The notes beneath the pieces were generated by a model that ran no database searches, was not told where the DNA came from, and saw nothing but the letters and a program-made list of their open reading frames with translations. Shown piece by piece: positions 8,657 through 17,644 of a stretch of 64,000 bases of DNA. Location: NCBI GenBank assembly GCA_021772515.1, contig JAJFLU010000020.1:1-64000 (forward strand). Reading direction: 5' to 3'. Positions within the stretch are counted from its first letter, which is position 1, and each line of letters begins with the position of its first letter. The position numbers and the translations under genes are program-made. Source of the DNA: Opitutales bacterium. GTDB lineage: Bacteria; Verrucomicrobiota; Verrucomicrobiia; Opitutales; UBA2987.

Positions 8657-9243
8657 TGAAAATTCCACTGCCAACCAGAGCCATTGCACTACTCAGCGGA
8701 ATTTTGCTGTTGAACGTGGTATTTCCGACTTTTTCACAAGGTCAGGATGAACCGAGGAAACTGGTTTTGCCCAAACTGGACAGGGAGACAACGCTCGAAA
8801 CAGCCGAGATTAATTTGCATTCGGAAAATTCCGATTTTTACAAGAATGTGCAAGCAGCCCACAGCCCCTTCACTATTAAGAGGGAGGAAGTAGTGGTGAT
8901 CGAGGATACCCCCGAAGGCCCCAGAGAGGTGATCCGCGAGAAAGAGCCGCCGAAACCGAAAGACCTGCCCGACGCGGTCATCCTGAGATCCGTGGCTGAC
9001 CGGCTCAATCCCAAGGGCAGCCTTGTAACGAGCCGCCGAAGCCTCCTTTTGTTCGCCAATGGCGGCAAGCTGGTGGTGGGCGACACCATACCGACCAAGG
9101 TCAGGGGCAAGGAATATGTAATCGTTGTTCACTCCATAACCGCGAGCGAATATACCCTTCGTCTGAACGATGTCCAGACCACCAGATCCTTTAAAATCAC
9201 CAGTGCCAATAGCTCCGTCACCCGTGACTCCGGCAACGATTAA
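8656..9243 (+). CDS. PilP-position secreted protein
   Basis: A protein of about 195 residues with a signal peptide (hydrophobic stretch AIALLSGILLLNVVFP, cut near FSQGQ), a charged Pro-rich middle, and a C-terminal beta-rich domain with GGKLVVGDTIPTKVRGKEYVIVV. In canonical pil operons this slot holds PilP, the periplasmic link between PilNO and the secretin, whose HR domain is a small beta-sandwich of this kind. Here the signal is not clearly of the lipoprotein type, unlike PilP. Function is inferred from position and domain shape; homology is not shown. Confidence 0.5.
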   Translation: MKIPLPTRAIALLSGILLLNVVFPTFSQGQDEPRKLVLPKLDRETTLETAEINLHSENSDFYKNVQAAHSPFTIKREEVVVIEDTPEGPREVIREKEPPKPKDLPDAVILRSVADRLNPKGSLVTSRRSLLLFANGGKLVVGDTIPTKVRGKEYVIVVHSITASEYTLRLNDVQTTRSFKITSANSSVTRDSGND

Positions 9244-9324
9244 ATCCACTCTATATATACTATATACAAAAAGAACATCCGACTGTTTAAAATTTCAATT
9301 GAACCACTAAAAAAGGCACGAACT

Positions 9325-11262
9325 ATGATTCGCCCGACCCGCAACATTCCCCTGGTTATCCTACTCTCCACCGCCACCTTGGCCTGGGGACAAGAGCCCC
9401 CCCTGCCCGAAGAACCTGATCCCCTCGAAGGTGAGGAGGTCGAATTTGTCGCACCAACGCGTCAAAGTGAACCCACGCAAGCTCAACCCGCGGAGGAATC
9501 CCCCAGCCTGGACTTTGCCGCGCCAATGCTCGATGAAGTGGATTTTTCCACTCCCACGCAAGAGGAGCGAGAGGCAGAATTAACCGTCGGAGAGGAAACT
9601 ATCTCGGTGGACTTTCCTGATGAAGAAGTCCGTGTCATCATCAGTAATGTGGCCGACCTCTACGATCTAAACGTGGTCATCCCGGACACCCTGGTGGGCA
9701 GCACCACGCTAAAGCTCCGCAATGTTACCTGGCGGCAGGTATTCGAGGTTGTTCTCGATCCGCTCGGTTTCAGCTTTGTCGAGGACCGCAACATCATCAA
9801 AATTAGAAGCAATCTCGATTTGGAGCAGGAAAAACCCGACACCCGCGTATTTATCGTCAACTTCGCGAACGCCTCGGAGATTCAAAGCTCGGTGGCCCCA
9901 CTGGTGGGAGAAGGCGGCCGTGTGCAGGTGGATTCGCGCAGCAACGCCCTGGTAATCACGGAGCGCCCCACCCGCATGAATAATATTCAGGAAATTATCG
10001 AGCGTCTGGACCGGCCTACAGCACAGGTCATGATCGAATCGAAATTCATCGAAGTTACCAACCGCGATTCCATAAACCTCGGCATCAACTGGTCCTCCCT
10101 GAACTCCTATCAACTCACCGCCGGTCCGTTTCGTCGGAATTTTAACAAGGATGTTACGCAGACCAATAACGATAATAATACAAACGCCACCAATAATATT
10201 ACCGATAACAATACCTCGAATATAACCAGTAATATCACGGACAATACCTCGACCAATTCGACCAATTTTTCCTCCAACATACCGGTTCCCGGCGTTCCCG
10301 ACAGCACCACGACAATTACCAACGATAGCTCGGTAACCACCACGGGCAACACCACGTCGGACAACACCATCACAGGCGCGTTAAATAACACGATAACGAA
10401 TACGGTGGGAGTACTCAACAACGCCACCACGGGTCGACTCGATACGGCGGTATTCTCGGCGCCCGCCTTCAATGTCGTACTCAGCGCCCTGGAATCCCTG
10501 AGCGATACCGAACTGGTTTCCAACCCCACGGTGGTGACGCTCAACAACACCCCGGCGATGATCAATATCGGCGAGGAATTTCCAATACCCGACTATACTT
10601 ACAATGATGAACGCGGCTCTTTCGAGGTGAGCGGTTTCACATTCAAGGCCATTGGTATAATTCTACAGGTAACCCCGCATGTGAACAGCGCCGGGTTCAT
10701 TAACCTGAATATCAAGCCCGAGGTCAGCAGCCGTGCCGGCACGGTTAATTTCGGGGGCGCGGCAGGGGCCGAGATACCCATTATCACGACGCGCAAAACC
10801 GAGAGCACCATCACCATCAAGGACGGCTATACTCTGGCCATCGGCGGTTTGATCGAAAAGACCATTCAAAACAGCAACACCAAAGTCCCCCTGCTGGGCA
10901 GTCTGCCGGGGTTGGGTAAGTTTTTCCGCAGCCGAAGCGATAGCGAAGACCGTCGCAACCTCATCATTTTTGTCACGGCAAAAACCCTCAATCCGGATGG
11001 AAGCACCTACAAAGATGTCTTTTCACCCCGGGCACTCTATCAGATGGGTATCAAGACCAACGATTTACCGGGGGCTGAAACCAGGGAGGACGTCCAAAAG
11101 ATGTACGATGATTTACAAAATGCGCGCGACAACATGGATACGATGAGAACCGAGGCCAAGCTTCGCCAGCAGCTAGAGGCAATCCAATCCAATCAAGGCA
11201 ACAGCAAGTACAAGGACGACTACGATCAACAGCCGAGTAAGAAAAAGAGGTTAGACTGGTAA
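9325..11262 (+). CDS. PilQ/GspD-type secretin with Asn/Thr-rich insertion
   Basis: A 645-residue outer-membrane secretin. A signal peptide (to about residue 22) is followed by an acidic Pro/Gln-rich linker, an STN/N0-like domain (about 90-165, ISVDFPDEEVRVIISNVADL), an N1/NolW-type domain (about 170-235, ending VITERPTRMNNIQEIIERLD) and the secretin core. The core carries the family's VPLLGSLPGLGKFFRS block near residue 525, RNLIIFVTAKTL, and SNPTVVTLNNTPAMINIGEE. Residues of about 280-369, within the early beta-domain, are an Asn/Thr/Ser-rich low-complexity insertion. A tail of about 90 residues is Gln/Asp-rich. It forms the exit channel for pili or secreted proteins. It follows the PilM-P genes by 81 bp and precedes a giant protein gene by 24 bp. 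Confidence 0.88.
   Translation: MIRPTRNIPLVILLSTATLAWGQEPPLPEEPDPLEGEEVEFVAPTRQSEPTQAQPAEESPSLDFAAPMLDEVDFSTPTQEEREAELTVGEETISVDFPDEEVRVIISNVADLYDLNVVIPDTLVGSTTLKLRNVTWRQVFEVVLDPLGFSFVEDRNIIKIRSNLDLEQEKPDTRVFIVNFANASEIQSSVAPLVGEGGRVQVDSRSNALVITERPTRMNNIQEIIERLDRPTAQVMIESKFIEVTNRDSINLGINWSSLNSYQLTAGPFRRNFNKDVTQTNNDNNTNATNNITDNNTSNITSNITDNTSTNSTNFSSNIPVPGVPDSTTTITNDSSVTTTGNTTSDNTITGALNNTITNTVGVLNNATTGRLDTAVFSAPAFNVVLSALESLSDTELVSNPTVVTLNNTPAMINIGEEFPIPDYTYNDERGSFEVSGFTFKAIGIILQVTPHVNSAGFINLNIKPEVSSRAGTVNFGGAAGAEIPIITTRKTESTITIKDGYTLAIGGLIEKTIQNSNTKVPLLGSLPGLGKFFRSRSDSEDRRNLIIFVTAKTLNPDGSTYKDVFSPRALYQMGIKTNDLPGAETREDVQKMYDDLQNARDNMDTMRTEAKLRQQLEAIQSNQGNSKYKDDYDQQPSKKKRLDW
10162..10431 (+). repeat. 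Asn/Thr-rich low-complexity insertion within the secretin gene
   Basis: About 90 codons built from short degenerate repeats such as TDNNTSNIT, SNITDNTST and NNTITNT. The encoded stretch has many N-x-S/T triplets. Flanking residues align with ordinary secretin core sequence on both sides, so this is an insertion between domain elements, possibly an exposed or lumenal loop. Confidence 0.75.
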
Positions 11263-11286
11263 AGTAACCATTTATCTTTTCGACCT

Positions 11287-14200
11287 ATGAAAAAGGCAAT
11301 ACAACAGGCAACCTACCTGATCCTGCTTATGTTGGGACTGGCGGGATTGCAGCCGGCGCTTCAGGGCAACGGCAATCAGACCCTTAGCGCGGGCCAAGCA
11401 CACACCCTCGTTATTGGAGAAAACGGAACCATGTGGGCCTGGGGCGGAAATGCCACCGGCCAGTTGGGAGACGGTAGCGTAGTCAACAGATTGCAACCAG
11501 TTCGCATCGGCGAAGAACGCGCATGGACGTATGTCAGCGCAGGCCAAGGTCATTCTGCAGCCATCGCCGCAGACGGCACCCTGTGGACTTGGGGCAGCAA
11601 CACCTCCGGCCAGTTGGGTATCGGAAGCACGGACAGCAGCCTAGTGCCCGTGCAGGTGGGAACCGACAGCGGCTGGACAAATGTGTCCGCAGGATTGGAC
11701 TTTACGGTGGGGATACGAAACTCCAACGTCTATGTCTGGGGATCGAATAGTGTTGGGCAACTCGCTCTGCCTACGACGACCCTTTTATCCACGGAACCGC
11801 TTTTGGTGGACGCGGGTAATACTTATACTGCCTTATCGGCAGGTGTCGGGCATGTCCTGGCCATACGTGCCGACGGCACATTACAGGCATGGGGAAATAA
11901 CGGGGCCGCACAGTTGGGCTTGGGTGTTTCCCCCGGGCTTCCCATTGTCACAGTCACGCAAGTAGGAATCGCTACCAACTGGGCTTCGGTCGATGCGGCA
12001 AATTCAGCCTCCTTCGGTATCGACACGGACGGCAAACTGTATTCCTGGGGATTCAGCGGTGCGCCGCCATTTCTGGGATTAGGCAACAGCACATCTTCCG
12101 TGCTCATTCCGACACAGGTTGGCACAGCAACCGACTGGAGCAAGGTTTATGCGAGCTCGACCCATGTTCTCGCACTGAAAACCGGTGGGACTTTGTGGGG
12201 CTGGGGTCTAAATGGTTCGGTTCAACTCGGTTTACCGATATTTGATGCTTTTCAGCGGCCTATTTTTGATAACCACATTATTTATGAACCAATACAACTC
12301 GGCACGGCCACAAATTGGACTGCGGTGGCGGCGGGCGACAATTTTTCGGCGGTTGAAGACGACCAAGGAGTGGTATTTACATCAGGTTCCAACGATCAGG
12401 GGCAATTGGGGAACAATACCATTTTTCCCACCCCCTTCGATACGACAGGTTTCAGCGGTTCGTTTTTTGGGATTCCCGATCTGATCATTGACACCATATT
12501 GGTCGCGGAATTGACCCCCGCGCCGGGCACAGCAGTAAATGTAAATATATTCCTGCTCAATGTGGGGACGAAGTCGATTCCCGCAAACTCCGCCATTACG
12601 ATTCAGGCGCGCTTCAGCAAAGATAATTTATTCAGCGATGACGATGAAATTCTCGTGACCCAAAGTGGTGATCCCATCGTTGCCAATGGGGCCATCGGGA
12701 GCAGCCTTGGCCTGACCGTTGACACACTGCTCGTATTACCCGATCCGGTTGATGCGGGGACGTTTTTTATCGTGGCAAGGGCCGATACTGCGAATGTTAT
12801 CAACGAAACGCAGGAGTTAAATAACGATGGCACCATTGCCGAATCTCTGGAATTTCGACCCGATCTGACCGTGGCGGTATCCAATCTCGACTTGGCGGGA
12901 GCGCCCTTCCTCGGTGGCGACACCCTTAATTTTGATCTCGAAATTACCAACGAAGGCAATGGGCGTCTGCCCGCCGGGGTCGATGGTGATTTCGATGTGA
13001 GGCTCCTGCTGTCCGAAAACGGCATACCCGACGACGCGGGGGACATCGTTTTACAGAGCAATCTAAATGTGGCCGACGGGATTCTGGCCGGAGAGACGAT
13101 CACCAAACCCATCTCCGTTGTTTTACCCCGCGCGCTGCCGGTTGGCACATACCGCATTATCGCCCAGGTCGATATCAACGACGCTATCAGTGAAACTGCT
13201 ATTGGTGGCGAGGATAATAATGTATTCATTCCCGCTGTTTCCGACATAGTAGTGACCGGTATCGATTTGACGGAATCTCTGGATAATCCGGCGCTGGTAG
13301 ATCCCATACAGTTTGACACCGGGGGCGACGGCACCTGGTTTGGGCAAAGTACCTTTATATTTACCGGTGCGGGAGCACCCGTGGGCAATGATGATGCCGC
13401 CGAAAGCCCCCCCCTGGCCGCCGGGCAAACCGCATTTTTCGAGGCCAATGTTCCGGGGCCCAGCCGCATCTCTTTTTACTGGAGTGCCGCCACCAGCAGC
13501 GATAGCAACTTCCTCTCCTTCAGTGTCGATGGGGCCGAGCAGGAAAACGGGCGTATTTCGGGAACCGTTCCTTTCCAGAAAGTCACCTACACACTGCCGG
13601 CGGCAATCAACAAAGTGAGATGGACCTTTAATCAGGGAACCGATTTCAATAACGATGCGGCCTGGGTTGATGCGGTTGAAGTGGTTGCCCTGGAAGGCAA
13701 GGACATCGTAATGGTGAGCACCTCCTTCAACCCCGGAACTCTGGTTCCGCTGCAAAACCGATTGGCCGTTACTGTTCTGGGAAGCAATCAGGGGCAGGTG
13801 GTCATGGACGATTTCCAGGTTTCCGTTACCCTTTCGCTGGATCGCAATGCCGATACGATCGAGGGAGATGTCCTTTTGGGGACCTTGGAGCGCTTTCCAC
13901 AGCTTGATGCCGATGATCGGTTCGGCTATTTTGCCTCTCTGGAAATCGGCGCAACCATTCCGGCGGGCAACTATTTTCTGATTGTCCAACTGGACAGTGG
14001 AAATGTAATCGAGGAGATCAATGAAGAGAATAATTTCTTCGTCTCCGCGGCGGCAGATTTGACCATCGAACCGCGGCCGGATATCGTTCCTCTGACACTT
14101 GATTTTAATCCCCGTTTTCCAATACCTCCGCCCGAGGTAGTCGACCCTGAACCTTATTTATTCATATTCGGGGAAAAAATTGAGCTCGATTTCCAGATCA

Positions 14201-17200
14201 TCAACAATGGATTGGCCGATGTGGCAACAGATCCCGGCACCGGGCAGCCCATTCCCTTCAACCTCGACGTAGTGCTTTCAACCGATACCAATTTTGGTTC
14301 AGAGGGTGACTTTACGGTGGTATCCATAAGTGAGACGTTGGGATTACCCGTCGGGCAGACCAGAAATTATCACATTACCGTTGAAATCCAGCCGGATACT
14401 CCCATTGGCGAGCGTTTTTTCCTGGCATTAGTCGTCGATTCGGCGGGGGCTGTCACCGAAACCGAGGAAAACAACAACACAATCGGCTCGACTGACACCC
14501 AACAAGTCATGTTTTCGGAAGTTCCCATAGCCGAGGCCGTGGACGACGATGGCGGGCGTATCTACCGCAATGAAAGAATCGACGATCTGGACAACGATTT
14601 CCCTTGGTTCGGGCAGACGATAGAGGCTTTTAACCAGCAGGACGGGCATGATGCCGCGCAAAGCAGTAATATAGCGAACAGTGAAACTTCTTCCTTCGAG
14701 GTAACTTTTGCGACCGCTGGAGATCAGCCCGAGGTGATCAGCTTTGCCTGGAAAGTATCTTCCGAGCGCAGCATCAATGTTGATGGTATCGGCGAGGTGA
14801 TTAAATTTGATGCGCTGACATTTTTCATTGATGAGGTGGAGCAAAAATTCATATCCGGTGAAATCGACTGGAGAGTTGAAAGTTTTACCCTCCAGCCCGG
14901 TTCCCATACCCTGCGATGGGTTTATAGTAAAGATGGCAGTGTAACTGCAGGACAGGATGCCGGATGGGTTGATTTTATCCGTACCACGAGCCCGGATTTG
15001 GTGCCGACCGATATAGTGGTCACGCCGGTTCTGGCCGAGGGAGAATTCCTGACCGCGGGGGCTCCATTTCAGGTTAATTTATCGGTGGCGAATCAGGGAG
15101 TCTCCGACGTGCCGGTTTCGCCGCCATTCCAGGTCCAGATTCGTATTTCAACCGATCAGCAATTCGATGCCGCAGGCGCTGTGGTGACGAATGATTTCAT
15201 ATTGGAAACCTTCGTCGTCGATACCGGGCTGGCCTCTGGGATCACCCAGGATTTTCAACGAAATTTGACGGTGCCGATCAATATTGCGCTGCCGGACAAT
15301 TATTTTGTGGGAGTTCTCATCGATTTTCTGGATGACATCGCGGAGTCCGATGAAACCAACAACGAATTATTTACATCCTCCGCCCTGTTGAGTATTCAGC
15401 CGACAATCGATCTGGCGACTGCTCTCAATGCCGATGGGTTCAATTCACCCAATGGCTGGCAGACGGCTGGAGATTCCACCTGGTTTGGGCAAAATGGAGA
15501 ATTTGTCCCCATCCCCGGTAACAATGCCGCTGCACAATCATCCCCCATATTGGCCGGACAAAAGGCTAACTTGAAGACTCGTATCGATGGCCCCGCCGTT
15601 GTCAGCTTTTACTGGAAAGTATCCTCCATCAAGAATTTTAACTTCCTCAGCTTCATTGTTGGCGATATTGAGCAGGAGCGTATTTCGGGTGAGGTGGACT
15701 GGACATTTACGCAGGGCAGTTTTGCCCTGACGCACCTCGGTGTGGAATCACCAGCGATCTCCTTCGATGCCACCGCCGCACAGGTTCAAAGCACCATCAA
15801 TCTGTTTGGCTCCGTGGGTAGCGGGGTGAATGTCGCGAGCGATTTTTCCAACCCGGACGGCACGCGATTATATACGGTAACCTTTATTGACAACGGGGAC
15901 CAGGCGCCTTTCAGAATCGATCCCGAATTCCTTCGCCAGCCGGGAACCTTCAGGGTGCTGGAGACGGTCAAAGGAGATGCTGGGACGGCCGAAGTGCAGA
16001 CGTTGCTGCTCTCGCCCAAGGTTGAATTTTTTGTCTCCGCCGGTTCGCCCTTTATCGAGTGGTCCTATACCAAAAACAGTGTCGAGGAGGAAGTTGGCGT
16101 GCAAGACAGCGCCTGGGTCGATCAAGTAGAAGTCGTTCCGGTTACGCAACCCGATCTCATTGTTACCACACTCTCGGTCGCTCCCGGTGAATATATACTC
16201 GACCGTGGCGATGACCCGGATGGGGATAAGCTGCCCATAACCATTGTGGCGAAAAATCGCGGTGCGAATGTTCCTGAACTGGCATCCATTACGCCTTCGG
16301 ATATTACTGTGGCCCTCTCTTCCGACCGAGTATTTGGCAATGGCGACGATATTCCTCTGGGAGTTTTCGCCCGTGTGGAAAACTCTACCCAAGGCCTCAT
16401 ACTTTCTTTCAACGGTGATGTTGAATTACCATTAAATACGCCTACAGGGGACTATTTCGTGATCGCCTATGTGGACTTTCTTAACCGGTTCGATGAATTC
16501 CAATCGGATGATTTCGAGCGCTTTACGGAAACCGATAACAATCTGGCAATCACTCCATCTCGTACCGTCACGGTCACCCGCAGGCCAGATTTGACGCTCG
16601 AAAACGTAGTCCTCGATTCATCCAAGATATATTTCACGGAAGGAGCGCTCGATCTGGATTTTGATATCCGCAATCGCGGCCTGGAGACCACCAACGGCAG
16701 TGTTTCGGTCATCGAGAGGGTGCGTCTGTTCGAGGGAATACCGACTATTTTGGGAGCGACTCAAGGGGTGTTGGTCAACAATACCGCCGATGTCGATGAT
16801 ATCCTGGCGACCTCGATTTTTGTTAAGGATCTTACCTCCGCAGACGGCAATAACTTTGAGTTTATGGAATCCCTCCCGGGAATCAGTGAACTTGATCCCG
16901 ATGGAGGCGTGTTGAACTTCCAAACCGAGTTGGTGCTGCCAACTTTTGACCAAATATCTGTGGCCCTTTCAGATGGAGGGGATCTCAACCTCGAGTTCTT
17001 CACATTTTACCTGGTCATCGATGTCGATATCGGCGCTCAAGTCGTGGAATCGGACGAACAAAACTCCTTTGTTTTAATCCAGGCCTTCCGAATCCTGCAA
17101 CCGGTGCCCGACACCTTCGACCTTTGGGCCACCCGCAACGGAATAACCCTCGGCGACCTCGTGGGTGACCCCGACAATGATACCCTGACCAACCTGCAGG

Positions 17201-17595
17201 AATACTCGCTCGGAACCAACCCGAGAGTGGCTGAGGCCTCCGTGGTCGGCGGTGCCAATAGTCTTTTGGGTGTTCCCGGAGTCGTCCTCGTGGATGGCGA
17301 ACAATTTCTGGGCCTTACCTTTGATTTCAATTATTTTGCCAACGATCTTGTTTACTCGGTCGAAGTGTCCAACAACGGAGTGAATTTTGCTCCTATCTAC
17401 TTCATCGAACCACCTTTCCTTGATACCCATGGACCCGCCAGTCTGACCGGTGTCGACGGCCTCATCACAGACGCCCAGGTGTTCAGCGTGACGCCTCTTG
17501 GTTTAACGGCTCGCATCACCGTTCGAGATGTAATCTCGATAGAGGGTGTCGCTTCCCGATTCATGCGACTCAGAGTCGAACAGGTAGAACCGTAG
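11287..17595 (+). CDS. giant secreted RCC1/CARDB-repeat protein, 2102 residues
   Basis: A signal peptide (about 1-27) is followed by seven RCC1 repeats (about 30-390, e.g. DGTLWTWGSNTSGQLGIG) forming a likely beta-propeller. Then come about seven CARDB-type Ig-like domains starting near 397, 524, 806, 928, 1236, 1620 and 1765. Three copies of an unnamed module marked by WFGQ, AAxS, WKVSS, ISG, W-x-Y-x-K and WVD lie near 653, 1078 and 1372. The third module is split by an insertion at about 1481-1577 (ATAAQVQSTINLFGSVGSG). The C-terminus has an Asp-rich TSP3/dockerin-like stretch (DPDNDTLTNLQEYSLGTNP, about 1957). No sortase, PEP-CTERM or transmembrane anchor is visible. It is paralogous to the next gene. 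Its start 24 bp after the secretin suggests co-expression and possibly export or anchoring by that system. Role unknown; an adhesive or surface-layer role is inference. Confidence 0.85.
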   Translation: MKKAIQQATYLILLMLGLAGLQPALQGNGNQTLSAGQAHTLVIGENGTMWAWGGNATGQLGDGSVVNRLQPVRIGEERAWTYVSAGQGHSAAIAADGTLWTWGSNTSGQLGIGSTDSSLVPVQVGTDSGWTNVSAGLDFTVGIRNSNVYVWGSNSVGQLALPTTTLLSTEPLLVDAGNTYTALSAGVGHVLAIRADGTLQAWGNNGAAQLGLGVSPGLPIVTVTQVGIATNWASVDAANSASFGIDTDGKLYSWGFSGAPPFLGLGNSTSSVLIPTQVGTATDWSKVYASSTHVLALKTGGTLWGWGLNGSVQLGLPIFDAFQRPIFDNHIIYEPIQLGTATNWTAVAAGDNFSAVEDDQGVVFTSGSNDQGQLGNNTIFPTPFDTTGFSGSFFGIPDLIIDTILVAELTPAPGTAVNVNIFLLNVGTKSIPANSAITIQARFSKDNLFSDDDEILVTQSGDPIVANGAIGSSLGLTVDTLLVLPDPVDAGTFFIVARADTANVINETQELNNDGTIAESLEFRPDLTVAVSNLDLAGAPFLGGDTLNFDLEITNEGNGRLPAGVDGDFDVRLLLSENGIPDDAGDIVLQSNLNVADGILAGETITKPISVVLPRALPVGTYRIIAQVDINDAISETAIGGEDNNVFIPAVSDIVVTGIDLTESLDNPALVDPIQFDTGGDGTWFGQSTFIFTGAGAPVGNDDAAESPPLAAGQTAFFEANVPGPSRISFYWSAATSSDSNFLSFSVDGAEQENGRISGTVPFQKVTYTLPAAINKVRWTFNQGTDFNNDAAWVDAVEVVALEGKDIVMVSTSFNPGTLVPLQNRLAVTVLGSNQGQVVMDDFQVSVTLSLDRNADTIEGDVLLGTLERFPQLDADDRFGYFASLEIGATIPAGNYFLIVQLDSGNVIEEINEENNFFVSAAADLTIEPRPDIVPLTLDFNPRFPIPPPEVVDPEPYLFIFGEKIELDFQIINNGLADVATDPGTGQPIPFNLDVVLSTDTNFGSEGDFTVVSISETLGLPVGQTRNYHITVEIQPDTPIGERFFLALVVDSAGAVTETEENNNTIGSTDTQQVMFSEVPIAEAVDDDGGRIYRNERIDDLDNDFPWFGQTIEAFNQQDGHDAAQSSNIANSETSSFEVTFATAGDQPEVISFAWKVSSERSINVDGIGEVIKFDALTFFIDEVEQKFISGEIDWRVESFTLQPGSHTLRWVYSKDGSVTAGQDAGWVDFIRTTSPDLVPTDIVVTPVLAEGEFLTAGAPFQVNLSVANQGVSDVPVSPPFQVQIRISTDQQFDAAGAVVTNDFILETFVVDTGLASGITQDFQRNLTVPINIALPDNYFVGVLIDFLDDIAESDETNNELFTSSALLSIQPTIDLATALNADGFNSPNGWQTAGDSTWFGQNGEFVPIPGNNAAAQSSPILAGQKANLKTRIDGPAVVSFYWKVSSIKNFNFLSFIVGDIEQERISGEVDWTFTQGSFALTHLGVESPAISFDATAAQVQSTINLFGSVGSGVNVASDFSNPDGTRLYTVTFIDNGDQAPFRIDPEFLRQPGTFRVLETVKGDAGTAEVQTLLLSPKVEFFVSAGSPFIEWSYTKNSVEEEVGVQDSAWVDQVEVVPVTQPDLIVTTLSVAPGEYILDRGDDPDGDKLPITIVAKNRGANVPELASITPSDITVALSSDRVFGNGDDIPLGVFARVENSTQGLILSFNGDVELPLNTPTGDYFVIAYVDFLNRFDEFQSDDFERFTETDNNLAITPSRTVTVTRRPDLTLENVVLDSSKIYFTEGALDLDFDIRNRGLETTNGSVSVIERVRLFEGIPTILGATQGVLVNNTADVDDILATSIFVKDLTSADGNNFEFMESLPGISELDPDGGVLNFQTELVLPTFDQISVALSDGGDLNLEFFTFYLVIDVDIGAQVVESDEQNSFVLIQAFRILQPVPDTFDLWATRNGITLGDLVGDPDNDTLTNLQEYSLGTNPRVAEASVVGGANSLLGVPGVVLVDGEQFLGLTFDFNYFANDLVYSVEVSNNGVNFAPIYFIEPPFLDTHGPASLTGVDGLITDAQVFSVTPLGLTARITVRDVISIEGVASRFMRLRVEQVEP

Positions 17596-17644
17596 GACCT
17601 TCCGGCAAATCGCGCATCTAAATTTTGGAAAAAGGGCAACATCC

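Noticed and set aside
13123..13989. Long reverse-strand ORFs (up to 288 codons) inside the giant genes
   Set aside because: They are antisense shadows of long coding sequence with strong codon bias; the plus-strand domains are clear.
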